The translations under genes were made by a program, and so were the position numbers. A stretch of DNA of 64,000 bases. Source: Cyanosarcina radialis HA8281-LM2. GTDB lineage: Bacteria > Cyanobacteriota > Cyanobacteriia > Cyanobacteriales > CCAP-1448. Positions 34,284 through 43,704 of the stretch are shown piece by piece. The notes beneath the pieces are model-generated. The model saw nothing but the letters and a program-made list of their open reading frames with translations. It was not told the origin of the DNA and searched no databases. Each line of letters begins with the position of its first letter. Position 1 is the stretch's first letter. The stretch covers positions 62,001-126,000 of the forward strand of contig JAHHHA010000015.1 of assembly GCA_019359615.1 (NCBI GenBank), written 5' to 3'.

Positions 34284-35201
34284 TCACTCCGGCTTTGTAT
34301 CTCGAAGCATGAGAGCTTCTACAGCCGCTTGAGGGCTAATTTCACCTTGCAATAAGCGATCGACTTGATAAGCTATTGGCACTGATATGCCTTGCCGATT
34401 GGCCCTGTGGAGTAAAACTTTGGTAGTATTCACCCCTTCAGCCGTACCTTCAATTTCAACTAAAACCTGCGGGAGAGTTTTTCCTTGCGCTAATCCGTAA
34501 CCTACTCGATAATTGCGGCTGAGGTGACTGTTGCAAGTAGCCAGCAAATCTCCCAGTCCCGACAAGCCGTAGAAGGTTTCGGTTTTGGCCCCCCAATGAG
34601 TGCCGATGCGGATGATTTCTGCCAATCCCCTAGTTAAAAGACCTGCTTTGGCATTAGTTCCCAGATGCAAGCCATCGCAAGTACCAGCCGCGATCGCCAT
34701 GACGTTCTTTAACGTTCCACCTAACTCTACACCCAACGGGTCGGGATTCGTGTAAACCCGAAAAATCGGCGAAGAAAATACTGCCTGAACTGCCTTAGCT
34801 GCTTCAGATCTGGTACTAGCTACCACAGTAGCCGCTGGCAAACCTTGCTGGATTTCTTTGGCTAAATTCGGGCCGGAAAGGACGACGACGGGGTTTTGCG
34901 GGAAAGCTGCCTGCCAAATCTGGGAAGGAGTACAGGTAGTCGCCGGATCTAAACCCTTAGTAGCCGTAACGATAATAGTATCTGGCTCGATCGCATTCTT
35001 TAGTCGCTCGACTACCGGGTTGACACCCGACATCGATACCGCTGCAATTATCATTTTAATGCCAGCGATCGCCTCTTCTAAACTCTCAGCCGAGCGACGG
35101 GACCACAAGTGTACTTGATGTCCGTTGTTTGATGCTAGGGAAGCGAGAGAACTTCCCCAAGCGCCCCCACCAATAATCGCAATTGTTGTTTCTTCCACCA
35201 A
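34284..35201 (-). CDS. gpsA: glycerol-3-phosphate dehydrogenase [NAD(P)+]
   Basis: 305 residues. Reduces dihydroxyacetone phosphate to sn-glycerol 3-phosphate for membrane lipid synthesis; cytoplasmic. The dinucleotide-binding loop IIGGGAWGSSLA is at about 9-20. The catalytic Lys lies in LGGTLKNVMAIAAG, and the GLSGLGDLLATCNSHLSRN signature is typical of GpsA. The segment after the first helix is short (SRRSAESLEEAI), so the protein is somewhat shorter than the usual 330 residues. Single gene. Confidence 0.94.
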   Translation of the reverse strand: MVEETTIAIIGGGAWGSSLASLASNNGHQVHLWSRRSAESLEEAIAGIKMIIAAVSMSGVNPVVERLKNAIEPDTIIVTATKGLDPATTCTPSQIWQAAFPQNPVVVLSGPNLAKEIQQGLPAATVVASTRSEAAKAVQAVFSSPIFRVYTNPDPLGVELGGTLKNVMAIAAGTCDGLHLGTNAKAGLLTRGLAEIIRIGTHWGAKTETFYGLSGLGDLLATCNSHLSRNYRVGYGLAQGKTLPQVLVEIEGTAEGVNTTKVLLHRANRQGISVPIAYQVDRLLQGEISPQAAVEALMLRDTKPE

Positions 35202-35401
35202 TTTTTGAGCTATTCCTTGCTAATTCCACCTTAGCTCGATCGGCAGAGAGCATCATACTGTAAGCGCAGCCAGAATGTAGGGGTTAAAGCTGAGCTTGTC
35301 GATGGGATGCGATCGATAAAAATACACGAATCCAGGAGTTCAAAACTTCAAGAAAAGTATTCTGAACTCCTGAACTTCTCCATTCTGAACTTCTTTCAAA
35401 A

Positions 35402-35863
35402 TTATCCGCCTTGCTGGATTTTTTTCCTTAATCTCTGGCGGCGACGGCGTTTGGCAGCTACCAAAGCATAATCAACTGGAAATCCGACTACCGGAATAAC
35501 TTGATCGCGCCGTTCTTCTTCTAATTTTTTCAACTCGGTGTAATCTACCCAGTGGATGCAATCGACCGGACAAGTATCTATAGCTTCTTGAATCAATTCT
35601 TCTGAATCGGCATCTTGCCGAACTACGCGCGATCGCCCGTAGTCCGGCTCGATATAAAATGTATTTCGGGCTGTATGAGCGCAGTGCTTGCAGCCTATAC
35701 AGGTGATTTCATCGACGTAGACACCTTTTTGGCGCAGATCTCCCCCCAGTTCTGGCTCCAAACCAGATCGATCTGGGGCCTGACGCAAGTAACCGCCTAA
35801 TTCCGGTTCCAAACCAGAACGTTCTGGGGTTAAATCTTCACCTTGGGGGGAAAACTCAGACAT
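35402..35863 (-). CDS. 4Fe-4S ferredoxin with duplicated N-terminal segment
   Basis: 153 residues from the ATG at 35863, which shares one base with the ycf35 stop (TAATG). The ferredoxin core (about 45-100) has CIGCKHC and CPVDCIHW, enough ligands for one [4Fe-4S] cluster. The C-terminus is strongly basic (AAKRRRRQRLRKKI). The N-terminal 40 residues are unusual: RSGLEPELGGYLRQ and RSGLEPELGGDLRQ are tandem copies that are not part of the fold. The family occurs with Ycf35 and DUF2997 in cyanobacteria, and the three genes are in one operon here, so they probably act together; the role is not established. Confidence 0.87.
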   Translation of the reverse strand: MSEFSPQGEDLTPERSGLEPELGGYLRQAPDRSGLEPELGGDLRQKGVYVDEITCIGCKHCAHTARNTFYIEPDYGRSRVVRQDADSEELIQEAIDTCPVDCIHWVDYTELKKLEEERRDQVIPVVGFPVDYALVAAKRRRRQRLRKKIQQGG

Positions 35864-36249
35864 TACGCACTCCAACGTTGCAAGACTAGACGAATCGAAC
35901 CATCTTCGTTCTTTTGCTGCTCGGAAATCTGAAATCCTCGATCGGCCGTGGCGTTGACGACTGTATGGTAAGCATAACGTTGTGTCACCAGATTTAAAAA
36001 CCGATCTACAGACCAGGCTTGTTGCCAGAATTGCAAATCCGACACTAATTCGTATTCCACGCCATTCGAGCTAAACCCGATATCGTAACCATTCTCCTGC
36101 TCGATTATCACTTCGGCTTTCCGAGTTTGACCGCGATAGCCTTTTACAGCTTGGGGGCCTGGCTTCCAATCAACTCCCAGGTCGGTTAAAGCAGATTTCA
36201 AAGAATCGAGATTGCGGATTTGAGTTTTGATGTTGCTAAAGTGTGACAT
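35863..36249 (-). CDS. ycf35: Ycf35/DUF1257 family protein
   Basis: 128 residues, all one domain. It begins SHFSNIKTQIRNLDSLKSALTDLG and contains the family's GYDIGFSSNGVEYELVSDLQFW and QRYAYHTVVNATADRGFQI blocks. Ycf35 is conserved in cyanobacteria and in red-algal plastids; its function is unknown. It lies between the DUF2997 gene (41-base gap) and the ferredoxin gene (TAATG overlap), so these are co-expressed. A redox role is suggested only by this neighbour. Confidence 0.9.
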   Translation of the reverse strand: MSHFSNIKTQIRNLDSLKSALTDLGVDWKPGPQAVKGYRGQTRKAEVIIEQENGYDIGFSSNGVEYELVSDLQFWQQAWSVDRFLNLVTQRYAYHTVVNATADRGFQISEQQKNEDGSIRLVLQRWSA

Positions 36250-36290
36250 GGCTACTTTCTCAGGGTGAACGGTTACAAACTAAGCAAAAA

Positions 36291-36506
36291 CTACCACTCG
36301 CTATGAGTTGCCTGGGTCGTGGCTGTGGCTGTCTGCTGCACCGTCTGAGCGAAATATTCAGACGTGAGTTCTTGGGCGAGCGATACGCCTAGCTGGGCTT
36401 CAATAGCCGCCGTCACTTCGGTACAAGATTTACCGACAATGCCAGTAACTTTTTCCTGCACCCGACCATCGGGGTAAATGACAAACTCTAATGTTTCCAT
36501 GCTCAT
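36291..36506 (-). CDS. DUF2997 family protein
   Basis: 71 residues. The core METLEFVIYPDGRVQEKVTGIVGKSCTEVTAAIEAQLG is the DUF2997 pattern, a short beta-beta-alpha protein conserved in cyanobacteria; a Thr/Gln-rich tail follows. The start at 36506 gives MSMETLEF; a second ATG two codons later is equally possible. First gene of the DUF2997-ycf35-ferredoxin operon. Function unknown. Confidence 0.85.
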   Translation of the reverse strand: MSMETLEFVIYPDGRVQEKVTGIVGKSCTEVTAAIEAQLGVSLAQELTSEYFAQTVQQTATATTQATHSEW

Positions 36507-37111
36507 AACGCCGATCTATCCTCAAGCTGGGCTTTGCGACAACAACAAGACCACTATGGAACGGTAATCCGACTCGCCAGATATTAAATTTATTTTCAGC
36601 AATCTAGTCAGAACGAGTCAAAAGTTAACAAAACTTATTAATCGAGAGAGTGCGCGGTTCGGTTATTTGTAAGTGTCTCTTAACTTTAAAGCTGAGTCAA
36701 GTAGAAAGTCACAAGTCCAAAGGCAGAGGTCTATAAAGCAGAAGTTATAAGTTGAAGGTGGTAACAAAGAGAAAAACGAAGCCAACAGATAGATGTAGTA
36801 CCAGTTTTAAGTTGAGATTTAGCTCAAAATGCTAATTTAACTGCAATTTTCCTGGCTGGCCATGCACGCTATCAGACATTGATTATCGGCAGGGAGCGAT
36901 CGATCGCCTTTTACATTTCTTAACTTTTGGCATAGCTCGCTTTATGCGGTCTGGAGCAGGATAGCCCAGAGGGCTACAGTTCGACAAGCTCACCGCAAGT
37001 CCCACAAGAATGTAATTCACTTCATTGAAAAATTTCTATGAGGACTTATTGCCCAGTTTTGCTCGATAATCTAAGTCTGTGGCAGTTAGAGCTAATTGAT
37101 ATAGAGACAGT
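36507..37111. other. intergenic region between divergent DUF2997 operon and bioU
   Basis: 605 bases, no gene seen. It contains the palindrome TAGCCCAGAGGGCTA (about 36962-36976), whose sequence returns near 48564. Promoters for both directions should be here; none is clear enough to call. Confidence 0.6.
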
Positions 37112-38137
37112 ATGAACGCAGACCAAATCAGAGGTAGTAATAATTCCTTAGAAATATCACCTGTTAGAGTTGGGGTATTGGGCTTTGGGGGCTTGGGACA
37201 AGCGGCGGCTAGAGTTTTGACCCCAAAACGTCAAATGCTTTGGGTGGCTGCTGCCGACCATCAAGGATATGCTTACAATTCTCAAGGACTAGAGGTAGAT
37301 AATGCGATCGCAACTTACAACAGTCAGGGTTCGGTGGGTTACTTGCAACCGACGGGCCGACTCAGCAGCAATAGCATTCCAGAATTAATCGCTGCTGCCT
37401 CAGTAGATGGATATTTCTTGGCACTGCCAAATTTACCCAATACTTTTATGGCATCAGTGGCGCGGCAATTTATCGCCTCTGGGTGGAAAGGGGTATTAGT
37501 CGATGCCATGAAGCGCACTAGCGCTGTCGAACAGATGTTGGCATTAACTAGCGAACTCAAAGATGCTGGCATTACTTACCTCACGGGTTGCGGTGCCACC
37601 CCAGGATTGTTAACCGCCGCTGCTGCTTTAGCTGCCCAAAGTTATGCCGAAATCCACCACGTTAAGATTACTTTTGGGGTAGGAATCGCCAACTGGGAAG
37701 CTTATCGAGCCACCATCCGCGAAGATATCGCCCACCTGCCAGGATACGATGTCGAAACTGCTAGGGCGATGAGCGATGCTGAAGTCCAAGCTTTATTAGA
37801 TCGAACTGGCGGCATCTTGGAATTAGAAAATATGGAACACGCCGACGATGTGATGCTAGAGTTAGCTGGCATTTGCGATCGCGATCGAGTAACAGTGGGC
37901 GGCATCGTCGATACCCGCAATCCCCAAAAACCCATTAGTACCAACGTGCGGGTTACAGGTCGAACTTTTGAAGGCAAAATTTCTACTCATACCTTTACCC
38001 TGGGGGATGAAACCAGCATGGCAGCAAACGTCTGCGGTCCGGCTTTCGGCTACCTCAAGGCTGGAATTGCCTTACATCAAAGAGGAATTTGCGGGTTATT
38101 TACGGCCGCTGAAGTTATGCCGCAGTTCGTGCGGTAG
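37112..38137 (+). CDS. bioU: BioU-like (S)-8-amino-7-oxononanoate synthase
   Basis: 341 residues. The N-terminal nucleotide-binding motif [17 protein letters not shown] (about 20-36) resembles saccharopine/homoserine dehydrogenases. The blocks [54 protein letters not shown] and [23 protein letters not shown] match my recollection of cyanobacterial BioU. BioU replaces BioA in biotin synthesis and uses its own Lys as amino donor in a single turnover; Lys134 in DAMKRTS is the candidate. Only recall of the family supports the name, so a general saccharopine-dehydrogenase-like oxidoreductase is the fallback. The frame starts with ten weakly conserved residues. Confidence 0.72.
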   Translation: MNADQIRGSNNSLEISPVRVGVLGFGGLGQAAARVLTPKRQMLWVAAADHQGYAYNSQGLEVDNAIATYNSQGSVGYLQPTGRLSSNSIPELIAAASVDGYFLALPNLPNTFMASVARQFIASGWKGVLVDAMKRTSAVEQMLALTSELKDAGITYLTGCGATPGLLTAAAALAAQSYAEIHHVKITFGVGIANWEAYRATIREDIAHLPGYDVETARAMSDAEVQALLDRTGGILELENMEHADDVMLELAGICDRDRVTVGGIVDTRNPQKPISTNVRVTGRTFEGKISTHTFTLGDETSMAANVCGPAFGYLKAGIALHQRGICGLFTAAEVMPQFVR

Positions 38138-38545
38138 ATAGAAAAATTTCTTGTAGGACGGGCATCTTGCCCATCCGCGCCAGGGGGCAGGCAAGATGCC
38201 TACCCGACAATTACGAGCAATAGCTGTAGGTTGGGTTTCCTGCCGTCAACCCAACTAACCCAACCGTAATATCTCTTATTAATGAAACGATCGATATCCC
38301 AGGCGATCCGTCCAGTTTTGAACCACTGATACCAAATCTGGTTCTCATACGAAATCTGCTTAACAAAAACTACTTTCGCTTGGCGGTTGAAACCGCAGCT
38401 ATACAATCGTAGACGCGCTAGCGGCTTCCCGTTGGCGTAGCCTGCCGAAGGCATAGGGTAGGCCGCCTGCGCGGACTCAAAAATAATAATTAAGAGTAGT
38501 GCGAGCATCTTGCTCGCACTACTCTTAATTACGGCTATTTCTCTG
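38138..38545. repeat. intergenic region made of dispersed palindromic repeats
   Basis: 408 bases. An inverted repeat GGCATCTTGCC / GGCAAGATGCC (38161-38200) is followed by other repeat-like stretches (GCGCTAGCGGCTTCCC, about 38415) and a 43-base perfect hairpin at the right end. Related GGCAGGATGCCTACC and GTAGCCATCTTGCCTGCC segments lie at about 2003-2020 and 21217-21236. A 120-codon minus-strand frame here is a by-product of the repeats. Confidence 0.75.
38488..38530 (-). terminator. perfect 20-bp hairpin after the cheR-like gene
   Basis: AATTAAGAGTAGTGCGAGCA and its exact reverse complement flank a three-base loop. It lies 15 bases after the stop of the leftward cheR-like gene and is followed on that strand by a T-rich stretch (ATTATTATTTTT), so it probably ends that transcript. 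The length and perfection are unusual for a plain terminator and suggest a repeat element. Confidence 0.65.
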
Positions 38546-40036
38546 TTAGCGCAAGCTACCACAATCTTGGAAAAAGTTTTTTAATTGCGATCGAACGTCA
38601 CTGACTTCTACTTTTTCATGGTGTTCTAGAGTCGTACTAGTTGGTAGTTCTTGGAGGATTTCCCAAGCATTTTTTCGCATTTTAAACGACCTATTTAGAT
38701 CGCCTTCCTTCTCGTAAATCGAACCGAGTTCGAGATATGCCAGAATCGAAGATGGTGCCAGATAAATTACTTTTTTGAGTAAATCTTTTGCCACTTCGAG
38801 TTCGCCTTGACTTTTAGAAGTATGGGCTAAAATATAATACGACTTCACCGAACCAGAGCCTAAGCCGATCGCTCGATCGCAATATTGAATTGCTTTGGTC
38901 TTATTACCTAACCGAGCGTAAGATTGAGACAATATCTCGTAGGCGATCGCATTAGTCGATTGTTGTTGAATTACCAGTTCTGCTGCTTTAATGGCATTAG
39001 CGAGATCGCCTTTCTCTAAGAATATTTTGGCTCGCTCTAAAATTTTCTCAGGCGATTCTGTTTCTGTAACTAACGATCGAGGAACTGTAGGGATACTTGC
39101 TGGCGCGAACGCGCTGGGCTGTAATAGCTGCGATCGCTCTTTATCTTCAAACACCGAGCCGATGGCTGTCTTATTTTCAAATGACAAGCCTGACGGACGT
39201 TGATAAACCAAGGCTGCGGGAAAACTTTTGACTTTAAAATTACCCAAATTTTGACCGTATAGTTCGGCGTGCCCTGAAATAAAATAACCGTCAGGATTTA
39301 GAGTTTGATAGAATTTCTTGACAATAGTAGCAACGGTTTGAAAATCAAAATAAATAAAAACGTTGCGACAGATAATCAAATCGAAATCGTAAATATCTAA
39401 GTAATTAGGAAAATTGTCTTTGAGTAAGTTTCCAGATTTGAAACTTACCATCTTTTGAATTCGATCGTCGATCTGCCAGTTCGATCGAACTGGTTTAAAG
39501 TATTGCTTTTGTAATTCTGGCTCTACTTTCCGAAAAGACCACGAACTATAAATTCCTAATTTGGCTTTGGCAATAGATTCTTGATTGATATCGGTGCCTA
39601 AAATTAAAATGTCCCAGTTCGATAAGTCGGGGATTAGCTGCTTGACTAAAATAGCTAAAGAATAAGGTTCTTCACCAGTAGAACAGCCTGCGCTCCAAAT
39701 TCGTAGCGATCGCTTAGCCGCGCCTGTGGCTATTTGTTGCTGTTTTTTGCGATCGATTATTTCTGGTAAAAGCTGAGTTTTTAATAAGTTAAAGAGTTCG
39801 CGATCGCGAAAGAAATAGCTTTCACCAGTAGTTAGAAGTAAGGTGAGTTCTCGCCATTCCCCCTCACTGTCGGCCCGAGCTAACAACTCGTAATATTTCT
39901 CTGGCAACGAGATCTTGAGAGATTTCATCCGCGCTTGCAGCTTTTGAGATAAACTGGCTCGATCTTGCTCCCGAACGTGTAAGCCCGTATGCTCGGCTAT
40001 CAGTTGGACAAAACGCCCGATTAATCTCCCATCCAT
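38546..40036 (-). CDS. CheR-type protein methyltransferase fused to TPR domain
   Basis: 496 residues from the ATG at 40036 (AGAGG upstream); an in-frame ATG at 40072 is the alternative. The N-terminal CheR helical domain (about 1-75) is followed by the SAM-dependent methyltransferase domain (about 80-275): LLTTGESYFFRD, IWSAGCSTGEEPYSLAI (SAM-binding loop), ILGTDINQESI, DLIICRNVFIYF and YFISGHAELYG. CheR methylates glutamates of chemoreceptors. Residues about 325-465 form three to four TPR units, as in CheR-TPR fusions that regulate other signalling modules. No receptor or che gene is adjacent; phototaxis or pilus control is possible but unproved. Confidence 0.9.
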   Translation of the reverse strand: MDGRLIGRFVQLIAEHTGLHVREQDRASLSQKLQARMKSLKISLPEKYYELLARADSEGEWRELTLLLTTGESYFFRDRELFNLLKTQLLPEIIDRKKQQQIATGAAKRSLRIWSAGCSTGEEPYSLAILVKQLIPDLSNWDILILGTDINQESIAKAKLGIYSSWSFRKVEPELQKQYFKPVRSNWQIDDRIQKMVSFKSGNLLKDNFPNYLDIYDFDLIICRNVFIYFDFQTVATIVKKFYQTLNPDGYFISGHAELYGQNLGNFKVKSFPAALVYQRPSGLSFENKTAIGSVFEDKERSQLLQPSAFAPASIPTVPRSLVTETESPEKILERAKIFLEKGDLANAIKAAELVIQQQSTNAIAYEILSQSYARLGNKTKAIQYCDRAIGLGSGSVKSYYILAHTSKSQGELEVAKDLLKKVIYLAPSSILAYLELGSIYEKEGDLNRSFKMRKNAWEILQELPTSTTLEHHEKVEVSDVRSQLKNFFQDCGSLR

Positions 40037-40369
40037 CGATAAATTGCCTCTAGCACTGGTCTTTTTTATCATTCCCCAGTTGCCAGATTAAGATGTCATA
40101 CCAATTCGCAATTAACAGTTGACAATTCGCAATTAACCCGATGTTTCCTGGCACAGTCTGGTGCAGGCTTGTCTTCAGGGTTATACACCTCCAGCCCTGA
40201 CTTTAACTCGACAGAACGTTGTGTTGATTCTGAGAATTATGTTAAATTTAGTTAAGTTCTGGTTAGACGTGCGTTTTTAGTTGTAAGGATTCGCACCGAT
40301 CGAGGGCTATTAATAACTGTTTTGGGCTAAATCCGCCCAAATGGGCGGCAAATAGAGGGAAACCCGGAT

Positions 40370-42259
40370 ATGAAAATTTCTTGGAAAGTCATTTTACTTT
40401 GGACGATACCAGCTTTGGTCATCGGTTTTTTTCTGTGGCAAGGGGCCTTTTCTCCAGTTGCCAACGAAATGGGTAGGAACACTGCCAGTTCTCGCATGAC
40501 CTACGGGCGATTTTTAGATTATCTCAATACCAAACCCCAACAAATTACTAGCGTCGATCTCTACGATGGCGGTAGAACGGCAATTGTTGAGGCGGTAGAC
40601 GAATTAAACAGCCAGGTGCAAAGATGGCGCGTAGATTTGCCCAACAATGCCCCAGAACTAATTACTCGCTTAAGAGAATCCGATATCAGGCTTGATGCTC
40701 ATCCGATCCGCAACGACGGCGCTATTTGGGGATTGTTGGGGAATCTGATCTTCCCCATCCTTTTAATTGCTGGCTTAGTGTTACTGTTCCGCCGTTCTAG
40801 CAATATCCCAGGCGGGCCGGGGCAAGCATTGAACTTTGGTAAATCCCGCGCTCGCTTCCAAATGCAAGCCAGCACCGGGATTAAATTTGAGGACGTAGCT
40901 GGGATCGAAGAAGCCAAAGAAGAACTCCAAGAAGTCGTTACCTTCCTCAAACAGCCAGAAAAATTCACTGCCGTCGGCGCTCGCATCCCCAAAGGCGTGC
41001 TGTTAGTCGGTCCTCCAGGAACGGGTAAAACGTTGCTGGCTAAAGCGATCGCAGGCGAAGCTGGAGTGCCATTTTTTAGCATCTCCGGTTCGGAATTCGT
41101 GGAAATGTTCGTCGGGGTGGGGGCTTCTAGAGTCCGCGATCTATTTAAGAAAGCCAAAGAAAACGCCCCATGCTTGATCTTTATCGATGAAATCGATGCG
41201 GTCGGACGGCAGCGGGGAGCAGGAATCGGCGGCGGTAACGACGAGCGGGAGCAAACCCTCAACCAATTGTTAACCGAAATGGACGGGTTTGAGGGTAATA
41301 CCGGAATTATCATCATTGCCGCTACCAACCGTCCTGACGTGCTGGATTCTGCGCTGTTAAGACCGGGACGGTTCGATCGCCAGGTAATGGTCGATACCCC
41401 AGATGTCAAAGGCCGGTTGGAAGTCTTAGAAGTCCACGCCCGCAACAAAAAACTGGCAACGGAAGTTTCTTTAGAAGCCATTGCCCGCCGGACTCCAGGA
41501 TTTACTGGGGCTGACTTAGCTAACCTGCTGAACGAAGCCGCAATTTTAACCGCTAGAAGGCGCAAAGAAGCGATCGGGATGCTAGAAATTGACGATGCGG
41601 TCGATCGAGTCGTAGCTGGAATGGAAGGCACGCCGCTAGTCGATAGCAAGAGCAAGCGCCTGATTGCCTATCACGAAATCGGTCACGCCTTAGTCGGGAC
41701 GTTACTACCAGCCCACGATCCGGTACAGAAAGTCACGTTAATTCCCAGAGGACAAGCTCAAGGGTTAACCTGGTTTACCCCAGATGAGGAACAAGGATTG
41801 ATCAGTCGGGCGCAACTGCTAGCCAGAATTACGGGTGCTTTAGGCGGCCGGGCAGCCGAAGAAATCATTTTTGGCGAAGCCGAGGTGACAACCGGAGCCG
41901 GAAACGACTTGCAGCAGGTGACGGGATTGGCCAGACAGATGGTGACTCGCTTTGGGATGTCGGACTTAGGCCCGGTATCTTTAGAAAGTCAAATGGGAGA
42001 AGTATTTTTAGGGCGAGATTGGATGACTCGTTCGGAATACTCTGAAGAGATTGCCGCCCGCATCGATGCCCAAATCCGCACGATCGTCGAGCATTGCTAC
42101 GATCTATCTCGGCAGTTAGTCAGAGATCATCGCACGGTAGTCGATCGCTTAGTAGATCTATTGATCGAGAAAGAAACGATCGGCGGCGATGAATTCCGTC
42201 AAATCGTAGCCGAGTACGCCCAAGTGCCTCAAAAAGAGCAATTCGTTCCAACTCTGTAA
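40370..42259 (+). CDS. ftsH: ATP-dependent zinc metalloprotease FtsH
   Basis: 629 residues. Two N-terminal membrane helices (about 5-23 and 119-139) enclose a lumenal/periplasmic domain. The AAA domain has Walker A GPPGTGKT (about 211-218), Walker [10 protein letters not shown], and the SRH region [19 protein letters not shown]. The zinc site is HEIGH near residue 435. FtsH forms membrane hexamers that extract and degrade damaged or unassembled proteins; in cyanobacteria thylakoid FtsH is central to photosystem II repair. Which of the usual four paralogues this is cannot be settled by eye. Downstream is a 12-bp perfect hairpin. Confidence 0.96.
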   Translation: MKISWKVILLWTIPALVIGFFLWQGAFSPVANEMGRNTASSRMTYGRFLDYLNTKPQQITSVDLYDGGRTAIVEAVDELNSQVQRWRVDLPNNAPELITRLRESDIRLDAHPIRNDGAIWGLLGNLIFPILLIAGLVLLFRRSSNIPGGPGQALNFGKSRARFQMQASTGIKFEDVAGIEEAKEELQEVVTFLKQPEKFTAVGARIPKGVLLVGPPGTGKTLLAKAIAGEAGVPFFSISGSEFVEMFVGVGASRVRDLFKKAKENAPCLIFIDEIDAVGRQRGAGIGGGNDEREQTLNQLLTEMDGFEGNTGIIIIAATNRPDVLDSALLRPGRFDRQVMVDTPDVKGRLEVLEVHARNKKLATEVSLEAIARRTPGFTGADLANLLNEAAILTARRRKEAIGMLEIDDAVDRVVAGMEGTPLVDSKSKRLIAYHEIGHALVGTLLPAHDPVQKVTLIPRGQAQGLTWFTPDEEQGLISRAQLLARITGALGGRAAEEIIFGEAEVTTGAGNDLQQVTGLARQMVTRFGMSDLGPVSLESQMGEVFLGRDWMTRSEYSEEIAARIDAQIRTIVEHCYDLSRQLVRDHRTVVDRLVDLLIEKETIGGDEFRQIVAEYAQVPQKEQFVPTL

Positions 42260-42328
42260 GTAGAGAAAGGTTAAGAGCATCGACCCGTAACGTTTGGGCG
42301 GTAATTTAACGGTTTGAATATATCCTGG

Positions 42329-42356
42329 GTAGGGGCGCAATCCATTGCGCCCCTAC
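42329..42356. repeat. hairpin repeat GTAGGGGCGCAA..TTGCGCCCCTAC
   Basis: A perfect 12-bp stem with a TCCA loop, about 70 bases after ftsH. Partial copies occur in the atpA-atpG spacer (near 10420), at the end of the CAP-domain gene (55339-55358) and near 57288. No T run follows, so it is a dispersed repeat more than a terminator. Confidence 0.7.
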
Positions 42357-42419
42357 TGCATATGTCGTCTTTGGGTAAATCCTAAAGAAGATAAATTTTT
42401 TCCTTAGCCCCTCAGATTT

Positions 42420-43574
42420 TTGACTTGCTTAGTTACTGGTATCGGTTTAATCAGTGCCTTGGGGAACAACTCTTACCAAAGTTGGCACCGTTTATTAGCA
42501 GGCGAGACGGGGATTACTCGATCGCCTGTTTTTCCCGCTCGGCCTTTAGCTCTAGTGAATCCTCCTAGTTTAGGATCGCCCCAGGACTTACTCGATCGAG
42601 CCTTAGAAATGGCTGTAGCTGATGCTGGTTGGCAGTTGCCCTTAGAAGAATGTGGAGTTGCGATCGCTTCTAGTCGCGGTTATCAGAGTCAATGGGAACG
42701 ATGGGCAGTTGGGGGAGAGGGGGAGAGGGGGAGAGGGGGAGAGGGGGAGCAGGGGCAGCAGGGGGAGAATTTTACGGCTTTAAATTGGTTGGATACTTTG
42801 CCCCATATGCTCTCAGTTAAAGTAGCGCATCGGGTAGGGGCAACTGGACCTGTAAGTAGTCCCATGTCTGCTTGTACTACTGGATTGTGGGCGATCGCTC
42901 TAGGTTGCGAATGGATCGAAACCGGACAATGCCAGCGGGCAATTGTGGGAGCTACAGAGTCTTGTATAACTGCTTTAAACCTAGCTGGTTTCGATCGACT
43001 CGGTGCTTTAGCAACGACTGGGGCTTATCCTTTCGATCGACAACGCCAAGGGCTGGTTTTAGGAGAGGGAGCAGCAGTTTTGCTTCTAGAGGCCGATCCT
43101 TCCAGTTCTAGGAAATCTTACGGACGAGTTTTAGGCTTTGCTTTTGGCAACGATGCTTACCACCCTACGGCTCCCGCTGCCGATAATTTAGTTGCTGCCA
43201 ACACCGTGCGGCTGTGCTTGCAACGCAGCTATCTTGTACCTCAAGAAATTAGTTATATTCACGCTCACGGTACTGGAACCCGCTTGAACGACGAACGAGA
43301 AGCGCGTTTAGTTGAAGCCCTTTTTCCTCAAGGAGTGCCGATTAGTTCGACTAAAGGAGCTACCGGCCATACTCTGGGGGCATCTGGCGCGATCGGTGCG
43401 GCTTTCTGTTTGCTAGCATTGCAACAACAAATTTTACCGCCGTGCGTCGGTCTTCAAGATCCCGAATTCGATCTAGACTTCGTACTCAAGGCTCGCGATC
43501 GTTGGTTAGAAACTGCTCTTTGTCTGGGTTTTGGCTTTGGCGGTCAAAATGCCGCGCTCGCCTTTTCCCGTTAA
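42420..43574 (+). CDS. beta-ketoacyl-ACP synthase family protein
   Basis: 384 residues, thiolase fold. Condensing-enzyme catalytic residues are kept: Cys152 in SACTTG, His283 in HAHGTGT, Lys312 and His317 in TKGATGHTLGASG. It elongates an acyl chain by condensation with malonyl-ACP; it is shorter than FabF (about 410) and could serve fatty-acid or another secondary pathway. The TTG at 42420 is the only start after an in-frame stop, and gives CLVTGIGLIS, the usual N-terminus. Residues 98-116 (GGEGERGRGGEGEQGQQGE) are low-complexity, encoded by GGGGGAGA tandem repeats (42710-42770) inside the domain. The gene is close behind ftsH but probably separate. Confidence 0.9.
   Translation: MTCLVTGIGLISALGNNSYQSWHRLLAGETGITRSPVFPARPLALVNPPSLGSPQDLLDRALEMAVADAGWQLPLEECGVAIASSRGYQSQWERWAVGGEGERGRGGEGEQGQQGENFTALNWLDTLPHMLSVKVAHRVGATGPVSSPMSACTTGLWAIALGCEWIETGQCQRAIVGATESCITALNLAGFDRLGALATTGAYPFDRQRQGLVLGEGAAVLLLEADPSSSRKSYGRVLGFAFGNDAYHPTAPAADNLVAANTVRLCLQRSYLVPQEISYIHAHGTGTRLNDEREARLVEALFPQGVPISSTKGATGHTLGASGAIGAAFCLLALQQQILPPCVGLQDPEFDLDFVLKARDRWLETALCLGFGFGGQNAALAFSR
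42710..42770. repeat. purine-rich tandem repeat inside the ketoacyl synthase gene
   Basis: GGGGGAGA-type octamers, the same family as the intergenic CTCCCCAT runs read on the other strand, inserted in frame in the coding sequence. Confidence 0.85.
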
Positions 43575-43640
43575 GATCGACGTTGCCTTGCAGCGTTAAA
43601 TTGCGAATCGAGACTAGATCTGCTTAGCAAAAGTTGGTTG

Positions 43641-43671
43641 GCCCTCACCCCCGTCAGGACGGGGTGAGGGC
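43641..43671. terminator. strong hairpin between convergent genes
   Basis: GCCCTCACCCC and GGGGTGAGGGC pair around a short loop, followed by TGATTTT on the plus strand. It separates the ketoacyl synthase and the flavoprotein genes, which converge. The CCCTCACCCC arm also appears near 48721. Confidence 0.6.
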
Positions 43672-43704
43672 TGATTTTCGGAGTCGATCGAACCCGATTT
43701 GATA

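Noticed and set aside
38200..38562. 120-codon minus-strand open frame downstream of bioU
   Set aside because: It covers the repeat cassette and the 43-base hairpin and overlaps the end of the cheR-like gene; no protein pattern is seen.
40699..41655. 318-codon frame antisense to ftsH
   Set aside because: Long only because of the codon usage of the conserved AAA domain on the other strand; Ser/Pro-rich and without a start signal.
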